This document shows, piece by piece, positions 37,891 to 50,577 of a DNA stretch of 62,978 nucleotides. The DNA comes from Gracilaria domingensis (Eukaryota > Rhodophyta > Florideophyceae > Gracilariales > Gracilariaceae). Positions within the stretch are counted from its first letter, which is position 1. Every line of letters begins with the position of its first letter. The stretch lies in the NCBI GenBank assembly GCA_022539475.1, contig VCMS01000412.1:18696-81673 (forward strand), given 5' to 3'. A program made the position numbers and the translations under genes. Below the pieces are notes generated by a model, which did no database searches, was not told the DNA's origin, and saw only the letters and a program-made list of their open reading frames with translations.

Positions 37891-38622
37891 GCCGTAAACC
37901 CTGAGACTTAATGGCGCTTATGCACGTATACCGAAAGATATTGTTAGTTTGACACGTCGACGGCTGTTAGCACCGAGACGCCAAGCCGTCGTACTAAGTC
38001 GAGTTCTCGCCACCCTTGCACCAGTCGTAGCTCTGTACCTGCAGTAAGATGATAACCCTCCTGCCAAACATGTCTGCGCTCTTCTTGGAGGCCAGTTCGC
38101 GATCTCCGTTTTGACGGCCCAAATCATTTTTCATGCTTGGGTCTGACGGAGTGTGTTTGGAGATCGTCACACATTATGATGCGATGGGTAACCTGGCCGT
38201 GACGTGGAATTCGCTCGCGTATGTTGGCGATAACAACTTACGGCCCTTTCGTTGAGCTTCTACGACTCGGAACGGCAGGGCAGTTGGCCTATTGCTCCTC
38301 ACCTTTCCATCTGTCTTTGAACAGCTCTGACGTGCTCGGCGCATCGATCACAGAATGATAATTCTTCAGTCTGCGGCTCACAAAACCGGGCCTCGCAGTG
38401 CTTTAGAATCCTTGTGGTGCCCCGATAGGGAACTCGGGCAAACATCCTTCCCCCTTCCGCCCATTCGTTCTCCGTCGAACCAAGCGCCAATACCCGCGAT
38501 ATGTCAGCCGAATATGGGGGATGTGCGGTTCAACACCGTATGGACACTTTGCATCCGGCGGCTGGATTTTTGCTCATTATGGTTTTTGGAGGTTCTAGAA
38601 CTTTGGCGGCCCAAATACCTAC
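37891..38622. other. Unassigned contig-end sequence
   Basis: This does not align with the flank of copy A nor, as far as I can see, with the element interior. A minus-strand frame at 38299-38490 has a CDRC pair near its end but no wider family signature. Consensus quality is probably poor. Confidence 0.3.
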
Positions 38623-39624
38623 TGTGGGGCACTCGGGAGAGTGAAACCGCCCAGACTGTGCAGAAGGTCCGGCTTCGTGACGAGATGGCAGCAGTGACAG
38701 CAGCCCTCAGTACCAACGTAACATCGGTTGTAAGGCGGAAGTGGCAAGCTGGCTATACGCTACAGAAGGTGCTTAAGGCACGTGTGGAGGAAACGATGAG
38801 AAATCGCAAGAGACAGGGGTGGTGATCTGACAACGATGAACACGACAATGACAGGTGTATGTCCGAGAGAGGGAGAAGCAAACAGAAACAACAACAACAC
38901 AACAACCCCACGCGACGGTGGGGGGGGGGGGGGGCGGAAGGCCTCCTCGACTGTGCCGGAGCGGGGCGAGATCGGCTTCACGGTATGCACGGGTTTCCGT
39001 AAACACGGCAAAACTCTATTACAGAAGTCGGACACTTCGTAATCTAGTCCTATACCTCTCGGGTACGACCCTCAGGTCGAATCAAGCGATAGATTTCCTC
39101 AAGGTACATGAGAGGGTATGACTACCGGTAACAGACGTGGCTATATTTCACGAGAGTGATAAAGACGTAGGCGGTTGGCTGCCAGAGCCTACACTCGTGT
39201 AGAGTCCACTCAGGAGCAGCGCTACTCGATCACAAGATTCACTTGAGTGCTTGGGTTGAGCTTACAAAGGTGCTGGCGCGACGAGGTCTGCTCGCTAATA
39301 AGTAGGTCTAAACTAATTAAATATGTAATGTGGTGCACACACCCGCAGGGGTCCGTAGCACGTGGCTAGCCCAGTGTCAGGCACCTCAGGTACTACATAT
39401 TCCGTAAGATAGCAATAGCCAACACGGTGTGGTAGTAACGCGTCCACCTAGGGTATTGGCCAGCATGGCAACCTGATTACAGGTACACTGTGGGAAAGCC
39501 ATTCCAATAAGTAACCGACCAAAATTGGGTCCAACTCATAATCTTCGAGTGCTCCTCGTATCACATCCCTGAGTATATTGAGGCGCATCATCCTGATAAT
39601 CACGCAAATTGGTTTGCTCTACCA
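38623..39624 (-). repeat. 3' LTR of chromovirus copy B
   Basis: It starts TGTGGGGCACTC like copy A and ends near TTGCTCTACCA. It aligns with 29948-30921 throughout with indels, which explain the slightly longer length. The adjacent pyrimidine-rich bases are the polypurine tract of the minus strand. Confidence 0.65.
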
Positions 39625-39706
39625 TCTCCGTCCCTCCTTAGAGGCCGAGACCGACTTCGAGGCTTGATTTTGTGCGAACGCGAAGTACAGTAAATACGTC
39701 ACAGTC

Positions 39707-41575
39707 ATAGAAAGGTACGAACTCTCGGTTTCCTATACCTTTCACTGCGTACACACTCAGCGAACTAGAGTTTCAAGTATCCGATAACATGTCGATTCAC
39801 AGTACAGTCATCTTGTCATTTCGATGAACCGAATCAGTTTCCTCTCATACCGACGGTCAGGCGAGCCTGGCGTCGAACTACCACTCAGCCGGTTCTGCGA
39901 CGGCTGCCACTGCCTCAAGTCTCAACGCGATGGTCCGGTGAACCGTTCTTTATGGATTCGCGCAAGCGATGCCGCTGATCGGCGAACCAAGGCTGGTTGG
40001 ATTCGAGGGAATCTCTCGTATAGTACGCGATCCCTCCGTGATGGGTTTGCGTTCCAGCGTGCACCGTGGTTTCATCCGGTAAGCTGATTAACCGATGACA
40101 CTCTCCTGGAGTCGTATGCCCGAATAACGGCTTCCTACCGGGCCGGTCTGCCCGTTAGGGTAGTGCAACTCCCCAGAATTGAAAGTTCGATAGCGATTCG
40201 ACTCAGATGCTCCTCCGGTACGATAACCCGCGAGGGTGAGAACCTGAACACCGCGCAGCGCGAACACGCGAGTTGGAGTTAACAAGAGACTCAGTTCGAG
40301 TGCACTCGAGCACCTGGCTTCCATACCAGTCATAATGGGTTCGCTACTCGTTCTACGTAACTGTTCGGTGAAGTCGCTTGGAGACAATTGGCGCGTTTCC
40401 GATCGCGATGAGCGCGGTAGATGGTGACATGGCCGCGACCACATCGAGGTTGATGTTGTGCCTGGAATCGGCCATAACTCCGAGCGGAGTTCCGTTATCT
40501 TCGCAAGAACGCTTCAGGGTGGGTTCGTCAACCTTCGGTTTGAGCGGAAGCTCGTTCCGTCGATGGTATCTGATTCCGTACCGAATGATCGAGGAACCGA
40601 GAGGTCAGACGCAGGCTTTGTGGAACGGTTCTCTTCCTCTACCTAGATTGTGCGTGATGTGGAGTACGCAAAGGGTGTTTTGGCAGAACTGCTCCGTGCT
40701 ATGAGTTACATCTGGCTCGATTGATCAGTCGATCGCGTTCAGGATGGTGGGGGTCTCGTAGACCGGGAGTGGCGGCACGCGTAGCAGCGTTTCTCCTCTG
40801 GGAGGCTTACACAACTACCGTGTTTGGTATATTCCGCGATGCTTCGCAGCATTATCCGCTCCGCTGGATTTGCAACAGTCGTTGGGGTCCTGAAGAGAAC
40901 GTGGATGAGATCCATTAGACATCTTGATGTTATCGAATGTGCGACGTGCGATTAGGGAGACGTGGCGCCGTTCGCAACGCGGGAAGGTCTCGTCGTATAT
41001 CGACTCTCACCCAGGTAGGCAGACATCCACAGCAAGGAGATTTCGTGTATTACGACCCATGGGAGGGTACGATGACGACTAGCGCGTAAATGCCGAGTGG
41101 TAGCGAACCGCACACGGTCGATCCAGACAGTCCCATTGGGTTCATGTTCAGTGAGGCAACTGGGTGCCCAGTAGATCTGGTGATCCGAACAATGGGATTG
41201 GTGGAGAGGCGGCGGGAGCACTCGTCGAGATGGAACCAGGAGTTTTGGTGAACGACCTACCGCGGCGAATAGGTTGTTGCAGCCAGCGGCGTTTGGTACC
41301 GGCTCACTGTTTGGGTTGGAATGTTCGACTCAAGCGAGTGTTCCGGTGGTGGGTCGGCCCTGTGCGGCGCTACCGTTCCTCGGTCCTTCCGGCCGACAGC
41401 TCCGGTCGCTCGGGAGATTCTCGGCGAACATCGCGATGTTGCGCGCACAGTCTTCAGAACGCTGGAATTATCGTGCCTCGATCATCTCACCCTATGGCAG
41501 GGATACGGCTTAGCCGTTCGCACCCTTGCAGGGTCCCCCGGTAGCGGCCGGTGCCGGTCCCTCATCGGTGTGTAA
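39707..41575 (+). pseudogene. Antisense accessory ORF, copy B (indel-ridden)
   Basis: It matches 31001-32854 over its whole length, including the start region and the stop context. The ATG and the frame are lost through many single-base indels. Because substitutions are rare, this is more likely poor consensus than biological decay. Confidence 0.6.
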
Positions 41576-41949
41576 GAATGACCAGCAGGGCTGAGGACTT
41601 GGTCGCTCAGTATAAGATAGACGTAAAGACCATCTATTGTAACTTTCCCTTCACGTTTTGGCTGTCTCCGCAAGAAACTTGATCGATTTCGATTACTTCT
41701 TCATCACACTGTGTTCAAGTGACTTTCACTTCTTTGGTGCTTATTCTACTCTAACCGTTTTAAATCGTAAAGACGGCCATTTAGGTAGCTCTTCTTCTTT
41801 CTTCTACTTTTCTAGTTCAGTATTCAACCGCTTCATTGGTCTTCTTCCATTCATTCATCCCACACAGAAGGGGTCACCTCCATTCTGCAGTCTTCCGCTC
41901 GGTATAGTTGAAGCTCCTCACGCGGGAAACGTTCTTAATACCCCTGGAG

Positions 41950-42172
41950 CTTGGTCCAGGTTGGACGGCAAAGCTGACGAGTGCGACGGTGGTAATGAAA
42001 CGATTTCGACTAGGTAGGTGCTCGACCGGCTCCATGGTTCCTCCTCGGTGGAGTAGCCATACCATCGGCACTTGGTCAGTACGTCCATCGGTGATCTACA
42101 ACATGACGTACGCATACGTTCGATCACGTATGTCCTGCGGGTAACAGCTCGGTGTTTGACTGCTCTCTTCAC
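41950..42172 (-). pseudogene. Chromodomain of copy B, frame-broken
   Basis: Fragments TYVIERM and RWYGYSTEEE in different frames correspond to the chromodomain at 33224-33577. Confidence 0.6.
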
Positions 42173-43596
42173 CCCATTGTAGTTTTCGTACCTTCGCGGG
42201 TGGCGCGGTGGTGGCGGCTAACTCTAGAGGGGTTTCTCTTGGACTTAACCAGTCAACTGACTCATAGGAGTTCTCGCTGCGCGACACACTACCCCTTACG
42301 CGCCAGGAGCGTCCAATACTTTGCAACCTGAAGGTTTTTTGAAGTTCTCCTTCTTGAGTCTGAACGAGCTTCGGCTCGTTTCTGGTTGAGCCGACCTTCA
42401 ACGGTAGCTTCGGGATTTCTGACTCCTCTGCTATCCAGAAGGATCGTCGTGCGACGGAGAACGGCAGGTCTCCTCGTGCGCCATGGAAGGCGGATTGACA
42501 ATCACCGGTGCATATGCGTGCCTTTCTCCGTTGGCGCAGCGATGGCCTTGTGAGCCACGAGTTACCTAACAGGTTGTCCGTTCCGCCTACGGTGGCGACC
42601 GTATACATCGTGCACGGTGCACGTGTGGTACTCGCGTACGCAGATTACTCGTCAGCAGCTCCGGCGTCGGCGGTTGCTTTTCGTACGTCACCACGTCACA
42701 CAACGTGTTTACTCTCATTGGGTGTGTCAGAGTCCTCTGCGCGCGGAGTGGGTGCACCATCGACGGTTTCAAATCGTACTTCGTACTTCACCTTCAAGGT
42801 TGTTTTTCCCATATAACGCGGGTGAATACGAACTTCTCGTTTCCTCCACTACGGTGGTTAACAACCGGTCGGGTAACATTGAGTGACTACCGGCTTGCGT
42901 CTGCGTTCTCCGGGAAGCCGGGTCTACAGATATGTCTTTCTCCGCTCCTGCCGGGTGGTGACCTCACTCAGTTTTGTGTGTTCCGACGGGTTACGTCGTT
43001 TCCATCGCGGTGTGTGCTCCACCTGGGTTTGGGTCGTGTCGTTTCAGCGCATTGCTCAATGAACTCGACGGAGTTCACACGAGGTACAAGCGCCTGGCGC
43101 ACGCATCAGACGCTATCGGTAGAGACGCTGGTAGTTGGTTGCGGTCCTTTGCCAACAGTGTGACCGTGCGACGCCGTGTAAGCGGGTTCCGTACTCTTCT
43201 CCCCTCCTTAGGCGGTGCTACGGGGGAGCCACGACGTTCGGGGGGGGGCAACTCTAGTTGATTTTCCTTTCGTCTCCCGCATACGGGTTGTGGCTACCGG
43301 CGTGGGTGATTCATGATTCGGAGATCCGATAATAGCGCGCGTCAGGGCGAGAGTCGCAGGGCGCGAAGAATACGACCTGTTTTCGTAACGCCCTGTTCGG
43401 CGTCGTTACACCAGTTGGGTTAGGACTCGTTCCCTAACGCTGGAAGGGGGTTGGTGGGGCAGCGCGACCGGTTTCTAACGCCCTATGCGTTCGTGGAGGA
43501 ATGTGATTTGCATATCAAATACTACGGTATCCGTCTCCGTGACAGAAATAACCTTGTAGGGTCTTTCCGCGATAAGGGCGAGAGCCTTTGGCGGCG

Positions 43597-44500
43597 TTAA
43601 CTTCTTCCGAGATTATAGTAATTCTTTGCGGAGAAATGCCAATATGTCTGGTTTTGACGCTTTGGTAATTGGGTCTTACCTGCGGCATCTGAAGTGTTGC
43701 GCTTATAAGCGGCCTGCGCCTTATCCATCGCTTGTGCGAGCGACCGGTACCATTTTTGGTTTTTTTTTTTAACCAATCCTTCCAAGCGTTCCTGTATAAC
43801 CCAACAGACGGGTACGTAGAAAGAGTTTCTTGAGCACATCGGAACTCGGCAACCGGTGGGCGGTACTCTTGGACAATACCAACTTAAAGGTGCTAAGCCT
43901 CATTACCCGGTAGGACTTTTGCGTGATTTGTTGCACTACGTAAGTAGCGTCCGTACAAATACCAATCCTTAGGAATGATCTGCCACATAAGATCTTAATG
44001 CATTCAGCATGGTAAAACGGTTAAATCGTTCTAACACTGAACATTTGTTGTGGGGGTAGTAGGTGGTCGTAATACGATTCTTGACACTCAAGATCCGACA
44101 GACGTCCTGGAAAAACTTCGACGTGACTGTGAACCGTTATCTATAAAAGATGAACCGGTGGACGTACACAAAGATTCAGTGGGTGACAAAAGCTGTGCAC
44201 AAGGTGGCCGTAATCCGTTTCAGCGGGACTGTCGTACCAACTTAGAGAACAATCGTGATAACAGAAGGTGATCGGATTAACCTCTTGGCGGTTCTGATCA
44301 ATTCTAAGGATATCGATAGGATAAACTCCAAAGGAGACCGTAGCTAGGAAAGGTTACTTTTCGAGTATTACGGAGTTCACGTTATTCTTAGCGCACTGGT
44401 GCAAGAGCGTCGTACTGGCGTAGCAGTCATGCCATTGACGGCCAGTTAAAATCCTTTACGGCAGGGTCAAGTATAGTTTTTTCGATCTGCCTGGGTGGGC
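43597..44500 (-). pseudogene. Integrase of copy B, frame-broken
   Basis: Nucleotide sequence matches the integrase region of copy A (34965-35700), but indels and a T-homopolymer near 43760-43770 destroy the frame. Residual frame 43839-43597 still shows the C-terminal AQAAYKRN segment. Confidence 0.6.
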
Positions 44501-44746
44501 TTGCCTACCTTCACATTGTGGTGTCATGACAACACAAACCGGTTTTGCAGGCGAGTATGGGACCAAATTGAGATACGCTTCACCCAACTAAGGTACCACT
44601 GATCGTTACGCTGAGAAAAGGTATACGAATCTCCTCCATTTGAGACGAGCGCGGAATTCAAGCGTACAAACTCATTCGTCTTGGCTGTTCTCGGATCATC
44701 TCCTCGGGAGTGAATGGTACAAAAGATCAGTCCAGGGATCCAACTT

Positions 44747-45250
44747 TCAGAAGTGAGCAGGATGCGTCACAGATGCTCGTTCGACAAAGATTGCGACCCA
44801 ACTGCTTGTTCTTCCACATAAAGCATGGTATGTCAGATCGTAACTGGTGCGGCTTCTGCATTTGTTCGAAGCGGGAGAGTGATCTGCCTGCGGATTCAAC
44901 GTTCCTTTTTTGTACGTAACTGTGAAATCGAACTCCGATAACCTCAAGCCCAACGCATCAGCGTCTGATGGTTCGAGATTTCCATGAGCCATCGAGAGAT
45001 GAGTGGTCGTATGTACGTAAAATGGTTGCCATAAGATATGGCTCAGTGTAGTTAGAGCCATACACGTAAGCATCTTTCTCCGAAATGAGTAGTTAGTTCG
45101 TGTACGTTCAAGGATCGCGCAGTATCCAATTGGATGTCTCACGCCGTCTCCGTGACCTGAAACAGGCGCACCACCTGGTGTGCACTGGCTCAGTGTCTAT
45201 TCGAATGGAAGTCCTAGCTTAGGCAAAGCCAAGATTGGGGTGACGTTATG
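44747..45250 (-). pseudogene. RNase H of copy B, frame-broken
   Basis: The frame 45142-44747 shows RHPIGY, then HTTTHLSMAHG and FTVTYKKGTLNPQAD, the counterpart of the RNase H at 35992-36503 with indels. Confidence 0.6.
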
Positions 45251-45527
45251 CGTCAATTAATCGAAAAGGCAGACCTTCCGCGTCGCCTAGGGGTTCAGTT
45301 GAACTGGTTGACTTTTCTCAAAGGTGGTTAAGGGGGGTCGCAATATTGCGAATCGGGACAAAACGCCGATATACATACAAAGACCCGAAAACTGCGGAGT
45401 TCCGTTTGTGTCGTAGGGTGTTTCGCTTCTTCAGCGACTTCACGCGAATGCGTCAACTGAGAGCTGTCCAGGTGAATGATATGCCCTAGGTATTTGACAG
45501 AATTGTGAAGAACTGCATTCTTGAGTT

Positions 45528-46011
45528 TCAGCGTAATGCCCGCGTCCTGAGGACTCTCATGACGTCCCGAACGTGTGTTAAGTGGTCATCAAGGTTATCG
45601 GAGAACACGATGATATCGTCAAGATACACCAAGCAGGTCTTCCACTTGAATCGAGCCAAGAGGATATCGATAGCACGTTGAAACGTAGCCGGTGCGTTGG
45701 TTAATCCGAACGGCATTCGTTTAAACCGGTACAAACCTTGGTGGCACACAAAAGCAGTTTTGTCCTTATCCTTTTCACGGATCGGAACTTGCCAGTATCC
45801 CAATTGGCATCCAAGGCGGTGAACACTGTAGCACTCCAAGCGAGTCAATGTATTCGTCCATCCTGGGTATGGGATAAACGTCTTTGACGGTGACCGAATT
45901 TAGACGACGGTAATCAATACAGAATCGCCATGATCCGTCCGCTTTTGGAACTAGCACCATGGGTGAGGCCCAAGCGGATTGAGCCGCCTCTATGACGCCA
46001 GCGCGTAACAT
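45528..46011 (-). CDS. Reverse transcriptase of copy B
   Basis: Two overlapping frames give a gypsy RT: WASPMVLVPKADGSWRFCIDYRRLN and VKDVYPIPRMDE (fingers/palm), then FKRMPFGLTNAPATFQ and LVYLDDIIVFS (the YxDD active-site box). One frameshift near 45800 separates the halves. This is the clearest RT in the window and assigns the element to Ty3/gypsy. Confidence 0.8.
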
Positions 46012-46593
46012 CTTCTCAACCTGAGATTGCTCTTCTTCCTAGCTTTGGGACCAGTTCGGTATGGGTGTTGGGAAATGGGGCTAGTACTGGAAGTAGGTCA
46101 ATACGGTGTTCCGTGATTCCAATTGTCCAAGGAATCCATCCCACATGGTGTGAACTCCTCAACATTTCTCTTAGCTTACTCTATGAGATTCAGGTACATG
46201 ATCAAAATTCAACTGTTCCAGTTCCTTGACAGGGTCTGTATCTTCCGTTCTGGTGGAACGCTTCACCCTCGGTGGTGCCAGCGATTCGGTAACTTCGCTC
46301 GCGGGGTAACCGATGCGGTAAAAGCGGTTTCCGCTGATCCTCCCCTCTTAGCATCGGTTATACCGAGAACATCCGCACGGGTATCTCGTCGGTACGATGG
46401 CAGCAGGGTGTGGGAGAGTGGTACAAGGATTTGGTTTTTAGCTAACCACTGTCGGTTGTGCCAAAGTTGGCGACCAAAACTCTGAATGGTTTGTCCGGTT
46501 CCACCGAGATTACTCCGTTCGCCAAAGCGAGTTGCTTCTGATCATACAATGATGGCAATGGTTGTACCACGCGTAGACCAGACTGCTTAGTAG

Positions 46594-47100
46594 TTATGGT
46601 GACCAAACTTGGGATTGCGCAGGGATTGCGATGGCATGAGCCACATGGAGCTTAGATGATACCGGGTCGACGGTTGGAACTTCCTGTGCAGCAGGGAGCG
46701 GGACGCGCTTGCGTGTAGCTCTCTTAGCGGTTTCCTTACAATCGGTATTTCGGAACATCATCCATGGTAACAACTGGAGCTCGAGGTCGAATCGCTTCAA
46801 CAAAACGATCACAAAAGTCACAACGAGTATCACCGGTGCGGCAATGCTTTTGCAAACCATGAAATCCACTTTAACCATACAGGTTCCTAATCGTACCATG
46901 AGAGGTATGTACCCAAGAGTAGCAACGGGTTATTGTTGGCATCCGCGATGTCCAAACCTGGACCATGACGAATTTCATCCGTAGCGCGGGTGGCACCAAC
47001 TCAGGTGAATCAGGTTCGGTGCAGCTCCTGTATCCAACACAGACAACTGTCGAACCATGAACTAGTTAGACAAGCCAAGATCGGCATAAACTTTGTAGTT
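46594..47100 (-). pseudogene. Aspartic protease region of copy B
   Basis: On the minus strand at about 47010-47040 the translation reads VLDTGAAPNLI, the DTGA active-site motif of retroviral-type proteases. A following segment (46899-46594, MVKVDFMVCK...APVIL) fits the rest of the fold. The two lie in different frames. Confidence 0.55.
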
Positions 47101-47310
47101 TCTCTTGGCCATCACAAGACTCTTTCCGGAATACGGAGATTACGGGACGTATCCACGGACGACGTTGAACCGAAAGGTGTTCTGAGCTCACGTCAGTTGT
47201 AGCCGCTATCCTTGAAAGGATTCTAACAGCTGGGGAGCGAAGCTGTGACGCCTCGGGCGCCTTCAACTTCGGCTCGGAAGGCGCCCCTCCCGTAGGGGAA
47301 ACTCCCGAAG

Positions 47311-48818
47311 TCAGTTTTTCTGAACGGCGCTCACCGAATTCGGTGCGTGAACTCCGTTCGGGGGGCCTAACTGAACTCCATGCGTGGGTACTTCGCCTTG
47401 AACCTGGTTCGAAGGTGCCTGTGCCGGAACGGAGGGCTGAGCATAGACCGGAACCGGTAATCCCAGTTCAGCTCTGGCCTTATCATATTCCTTTCGTGGA
47501 ACAGATTCCTTTTCCTCGGGCGTGAGGGCGTCGTAATACGCAATAATTTTTGGCCTGTGCGACGGCGGAAATACGCACTGCGTCGATACGTGACCTGGAA
47601 GGTAGCACTGGTACATATGACCGAGGCCGGTTTGTCGCGAGGGCGATTGTCCACTCGACGTTGTGGTGCTGTGTCCTTCCACCTGGACGGTTCAGACGCG
47701 ACGAATTGTTAGCGTAAGGCAGCGGGGCTGCAGGCACCCGGACACCTTGGGCATACAATGCGGGGTCTTCTTCCGTGCTCGGAATCGAGGTTGACGGCAG
47801 GTCCGTAGATCCGTAAGAATCGGGGTTACTTCCGATGAAGTGGACGTTATCAGCATCACCGACAGCGGTTTCACGTCGCAAAACCGACATCGATGGTGAC
47901 GAACTCTCCGCGAGTAGCGCTTTCGAGCGGCGCTGCCCGGGTTGCGGGCTCGATACGTCTCTCCTTCCGCCTGGGCGTAATTAACCAACTCTAGGTACGT
48001 CATTCGGCGTTTTTCCTCGCGTCGGCGAGCGACCAACGACCGAATGGTGGGGTCCAAACCATCAACACATGGTACACCGCTCCTGTGCGGAATCACATTA
48101 CCACATCGGTGAAACGCTTGTTCAACCGCGTTGAATAAACCGTTTCAGATTCTCCACTCTTCTGTCTAGTGTCGCGAACAGCAAGAGTAGCGCTGTAAAT
48201 CGCGTTTGAAGTCGCGTACGACCTGAGAAGGTAGTTCACGGCTTCCGGCCAACACGTGACTCCTCCTTCCGAGGCTCTCGAGGTTCCTCGAACTGAGTTG
48301 TACTGATCTTCCGCAGTCCCTGTTAGGAAGTACGGCAGTGCCACATATGCCTGTGCTTCACTCATACCGAGTATATCGGCCTCCTAGACGAACCTGGCAA
48401 GGAAATCCAAGATAAGGATAGGATCTGTCGCTGAGAACTTCCTTGTTTCAAGGGTAACATTCAACCTTCGAATGTAGTCCTTCACTTACCGGTTTCTCGC
48501 GAGGAGCGATTCGAAGTAACATCTTCCAACCGATAGTAGCGGTACGACACAGCTTTGTGTAGAGCGGGTCCGTCGGCTTTAACTCTTTGAGTCCCAAGTG
48601 GCGCCGTCTTTCACGCGTGATCTCATCACTGCCTGAGTAGACTGCGTCGCTTTCGACTGTGTCGAACGTGACCTATGACCGTTGTCATCACTATCAGATG
48701 AATCTGACGAACTGTCTTCAGTCATGCCGCTCGAATCAGAGCGCGATGAATCCGAATCATAGTGAACTCGTTTTGGGTGCTGCGGACCACTTTGTCGAGG
48801 AGCATTTAAAGGCTTCAA
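47311..48818 (-). pseudogene. gag of chromovirus copy B
   Basis: Segments 48818-48579, 48365-48093, 48096-47692 and 47682-47311 give a Ser/Asp-rich N-terminal linker, a capsid-like core (MSEAQAYVALPYFL, WPEAVNYLLRSYA), a basic linker and a CxxC...H...C zinc knuckle (QCYLPGHVSTQC). A C-terminal tail rich in Pro/Val/Gln follows. The order mirrors the gag at 7344-9428, of which it is a diverged relative. Frame shifts occur between segments. The 5' end stops at about 48880, where homology to the element seems to end without an LTR. Confidence 0.75.
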
Positions 48819-49217
48819 TCTGCCACCTTAGAGACGAAATAGAGCTTTCACTACACCATGGGCCACGATTGAACCTATAAGTAGTCCAAGCGACGTCCGA
48901 GTACTGAGAGAAATTGTTCTGATTGGGGCCGTGTCCTGCGCTCGCTATCAGATTTCAAAGAATTCCATCATGAAAGCAAAAACATTTCAATGTCTTTGTA
49001 TGTTTTGGCATCCATCATTCGAAGGAGATCTGCCTTAATGAAGGTTCCATTCAGTACCTACCTTTCTTCGGCGTAAACAAATCTATATGCAAACCTCTTG
49101 CAGAAACTTGCATTGCATGGGGGATAGATTTGCGTTTGTAAAGTTCTGGATTTGAGTACGTATCGTTCGAAATGAACGTGACGCGGATGATTCTATTGCA
49201 GTGCTTAGGGTCTCGGA

Positions 49218-49739
49218 CTACAGTCTCTCGATTTCTGGAGTATTAATCGGTTTCAATATGCCGAGATGCAAGTTGCGTAACTGTTCAAAGAGAGCTCTCC
49301 TTGTTCCGAACAGACTGCATGGAAATAACCCCTGGATGAATCTTACGGTCAAGGAGGTTTTGATGCACGACAGAATAAGAGATATGGAATTAGAACGCAT
49401 GAGAGTATCCGACTTAGATCTCCTCTCCTTGCACGACGTAAACTTCTTTCTCCTTCGCCTTTCTTTGCATATTCGAGAATAACTGAGTATGTCTTCTGAC
49501 TCTTCAAGAACTATCACTAAAAGTTTTAGTGTGGTTTTGAGAGGGTCCAGTGAATGACGTAAGAACATTACTGCATAAAGATGAGGGAGGGGATTTGCAT
49601 CTACGACAAGGGCTTTGCGTTTTGGTCCAGGAAGAGTAGACAGAATGTCCTTAGCCTCAGAATATCCGCACAAAACTTGCAGAAAAAGGCACACTCGATA
49701 TAGTGCGTCTTCGCCGATGAAATGAAAACCTTTTTGCAT
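49218..49739 (-). CDS. Hypothetical ORF
   Basis: A 173-codon frame with Leu-rich and Arg/Lys-rich stretches and no recognised domain. It shares the register of the frame at 50127-50522 and follows it on the same strand, so both may be exons or fragments of one gene. Confidence 0.3.
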   Translation of the reverse strand: MQKGFHFIGEDALYRVCLFLQVLCGYSEAKDILSTLPGPKRKALVVDANPLPHLYAVMFLRHSLDPLKTTLKLLVIVLEESEDILSYSRICKERRRRKKFTSCKERRSKSDTLMRSNSISLILSCIKTSLTVRFIQGLFPCSLFGTRRALFEQLRNLHLGILKPINTPEIERL

Positions 49740-49845
49740 TAGATTTAGAATTTGCTACAAGATTTGACGAAAAGATTCTTGAAGGATGTGCATCCTGGAA
49801 TCGCGTAGAGACTTCCTAGAGAGGAATGGGATTGGGTCTGCTTCA

Positions 49846-49890
49846 AGTACAGTTTTTTCGCATCTGAAGTTCAGATGCGAAAACTGTACT
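49846..49890. repeat. Near-perfect hairpin (21-bp stem, 1-nt loop)
   Basis: Left arm agtacagtttt..cgcatctgaa and right arm ttcagatgcgaaaactgtact pair over 21 bp. Two extra T bulge in the left arm. Confidence 0.85.
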
Positions 49891-50126
49891 AGTGTTGTAG
49901 GAAAGTATGCCACTACTGTGAGGTCATCACGGATGCGCTTACGTCGTAGCTCGTCGGAGAAGTTGAGAAAGATGAGGTGAAGAGGATAAGCAGTAACCGA
50001 TGTTTTCTTTAGAGTTGTTGAAGACTTATCGGTGCATACCTGCAGATGACCTACGAAAGATTCCCTTTAACTTATTTCTTGGGAGTACCACGCTATTCTA
50101 CTATCCAAAGAGCCCTCACTACTTCC

Positions 50127-50522
50127 TTAAGTTTTGAGATGGCGTCTCTGCGAGAGAGCCGGACATGGGGTGAGATATTTTCGTGCAGTGGGTCTGAGGT
50201 ATAGGGTGGAAGAATGTGTTTTCGTTGTTAGCCAATTGGAGCTGTTTAACAAGTGTCTGAACGGGGTCTCTCGTGTAGATGGTGGGCTGAACTGACATCC
50301 TTCTGGCGAGACAGTTCTGCGATTGAAACCGTCCTTTGAGGCGTATCGTTCGAAAATGGCGTTCTTCAGTTCTGTACAGCGCTTGGAACTTGTTATGGTC
50401 TCGTTGAATCGCTTTTGCGAGAATCGCGGGTCCCGAAGTAGCCCAATTAGCTCGTCTGCCTCACGATGACCAAGGTTGGAAGCTACTGAAGCCAGACAAA
50501 CCGTGAGATAATCCATATGCAA
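50127..50522 (-). CDS. Hypothetical ORF fragment
   Basis: A 131-codon frame whose first half looks protein-like (HREADELIGLLRDPRFSQKR) and whose second half is Thr/Arg/Pro-rich. No family recognised. It lies between the zinc-finger fragment and the frame at 49218-49739. Confidence 0.25.
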   Translation of the reverse strand: MHMDYLTVCLASVASNLGHREADELIGLLRDPRFSQKRFNETITSSKRCTELKNAIFERYASKDGFNRRTVSPEGCQFSPPSTRETPFRHLLNSSNWLTTKTHSSTLYLRPTARKYLTPCPALSQRRHLKT

Positions 50523-50577
50523 ATCACGAGGGCCTTCTCAGAAGGCACTGGGCGGGAACTGCTTCCGTGTTCTCGCT

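Larger units (their letters stand above)
38623..48880 (-). mobile_element. Ty3/gypsy chromovirus, copy B (gag to 3' LTR)
   Basis: This is the same element as copy A with the same orientation. It extends further upstream through protease and gag, but no 5' LTR was found after 48880. Between 38.6 and about 45.5 kb it differs from copy A almost only by single-base insertions and deletions, which break every frame. From about 45.5 kb the consensus improves and RT is readable. Confidence 0.85.

Noticed and set aside
38623..45500. Reading copy B frame breaks as ancient pseudogenisation
   Set aside because: Almost no substitutions accompany the indels, which points to consensus error near a contig end.
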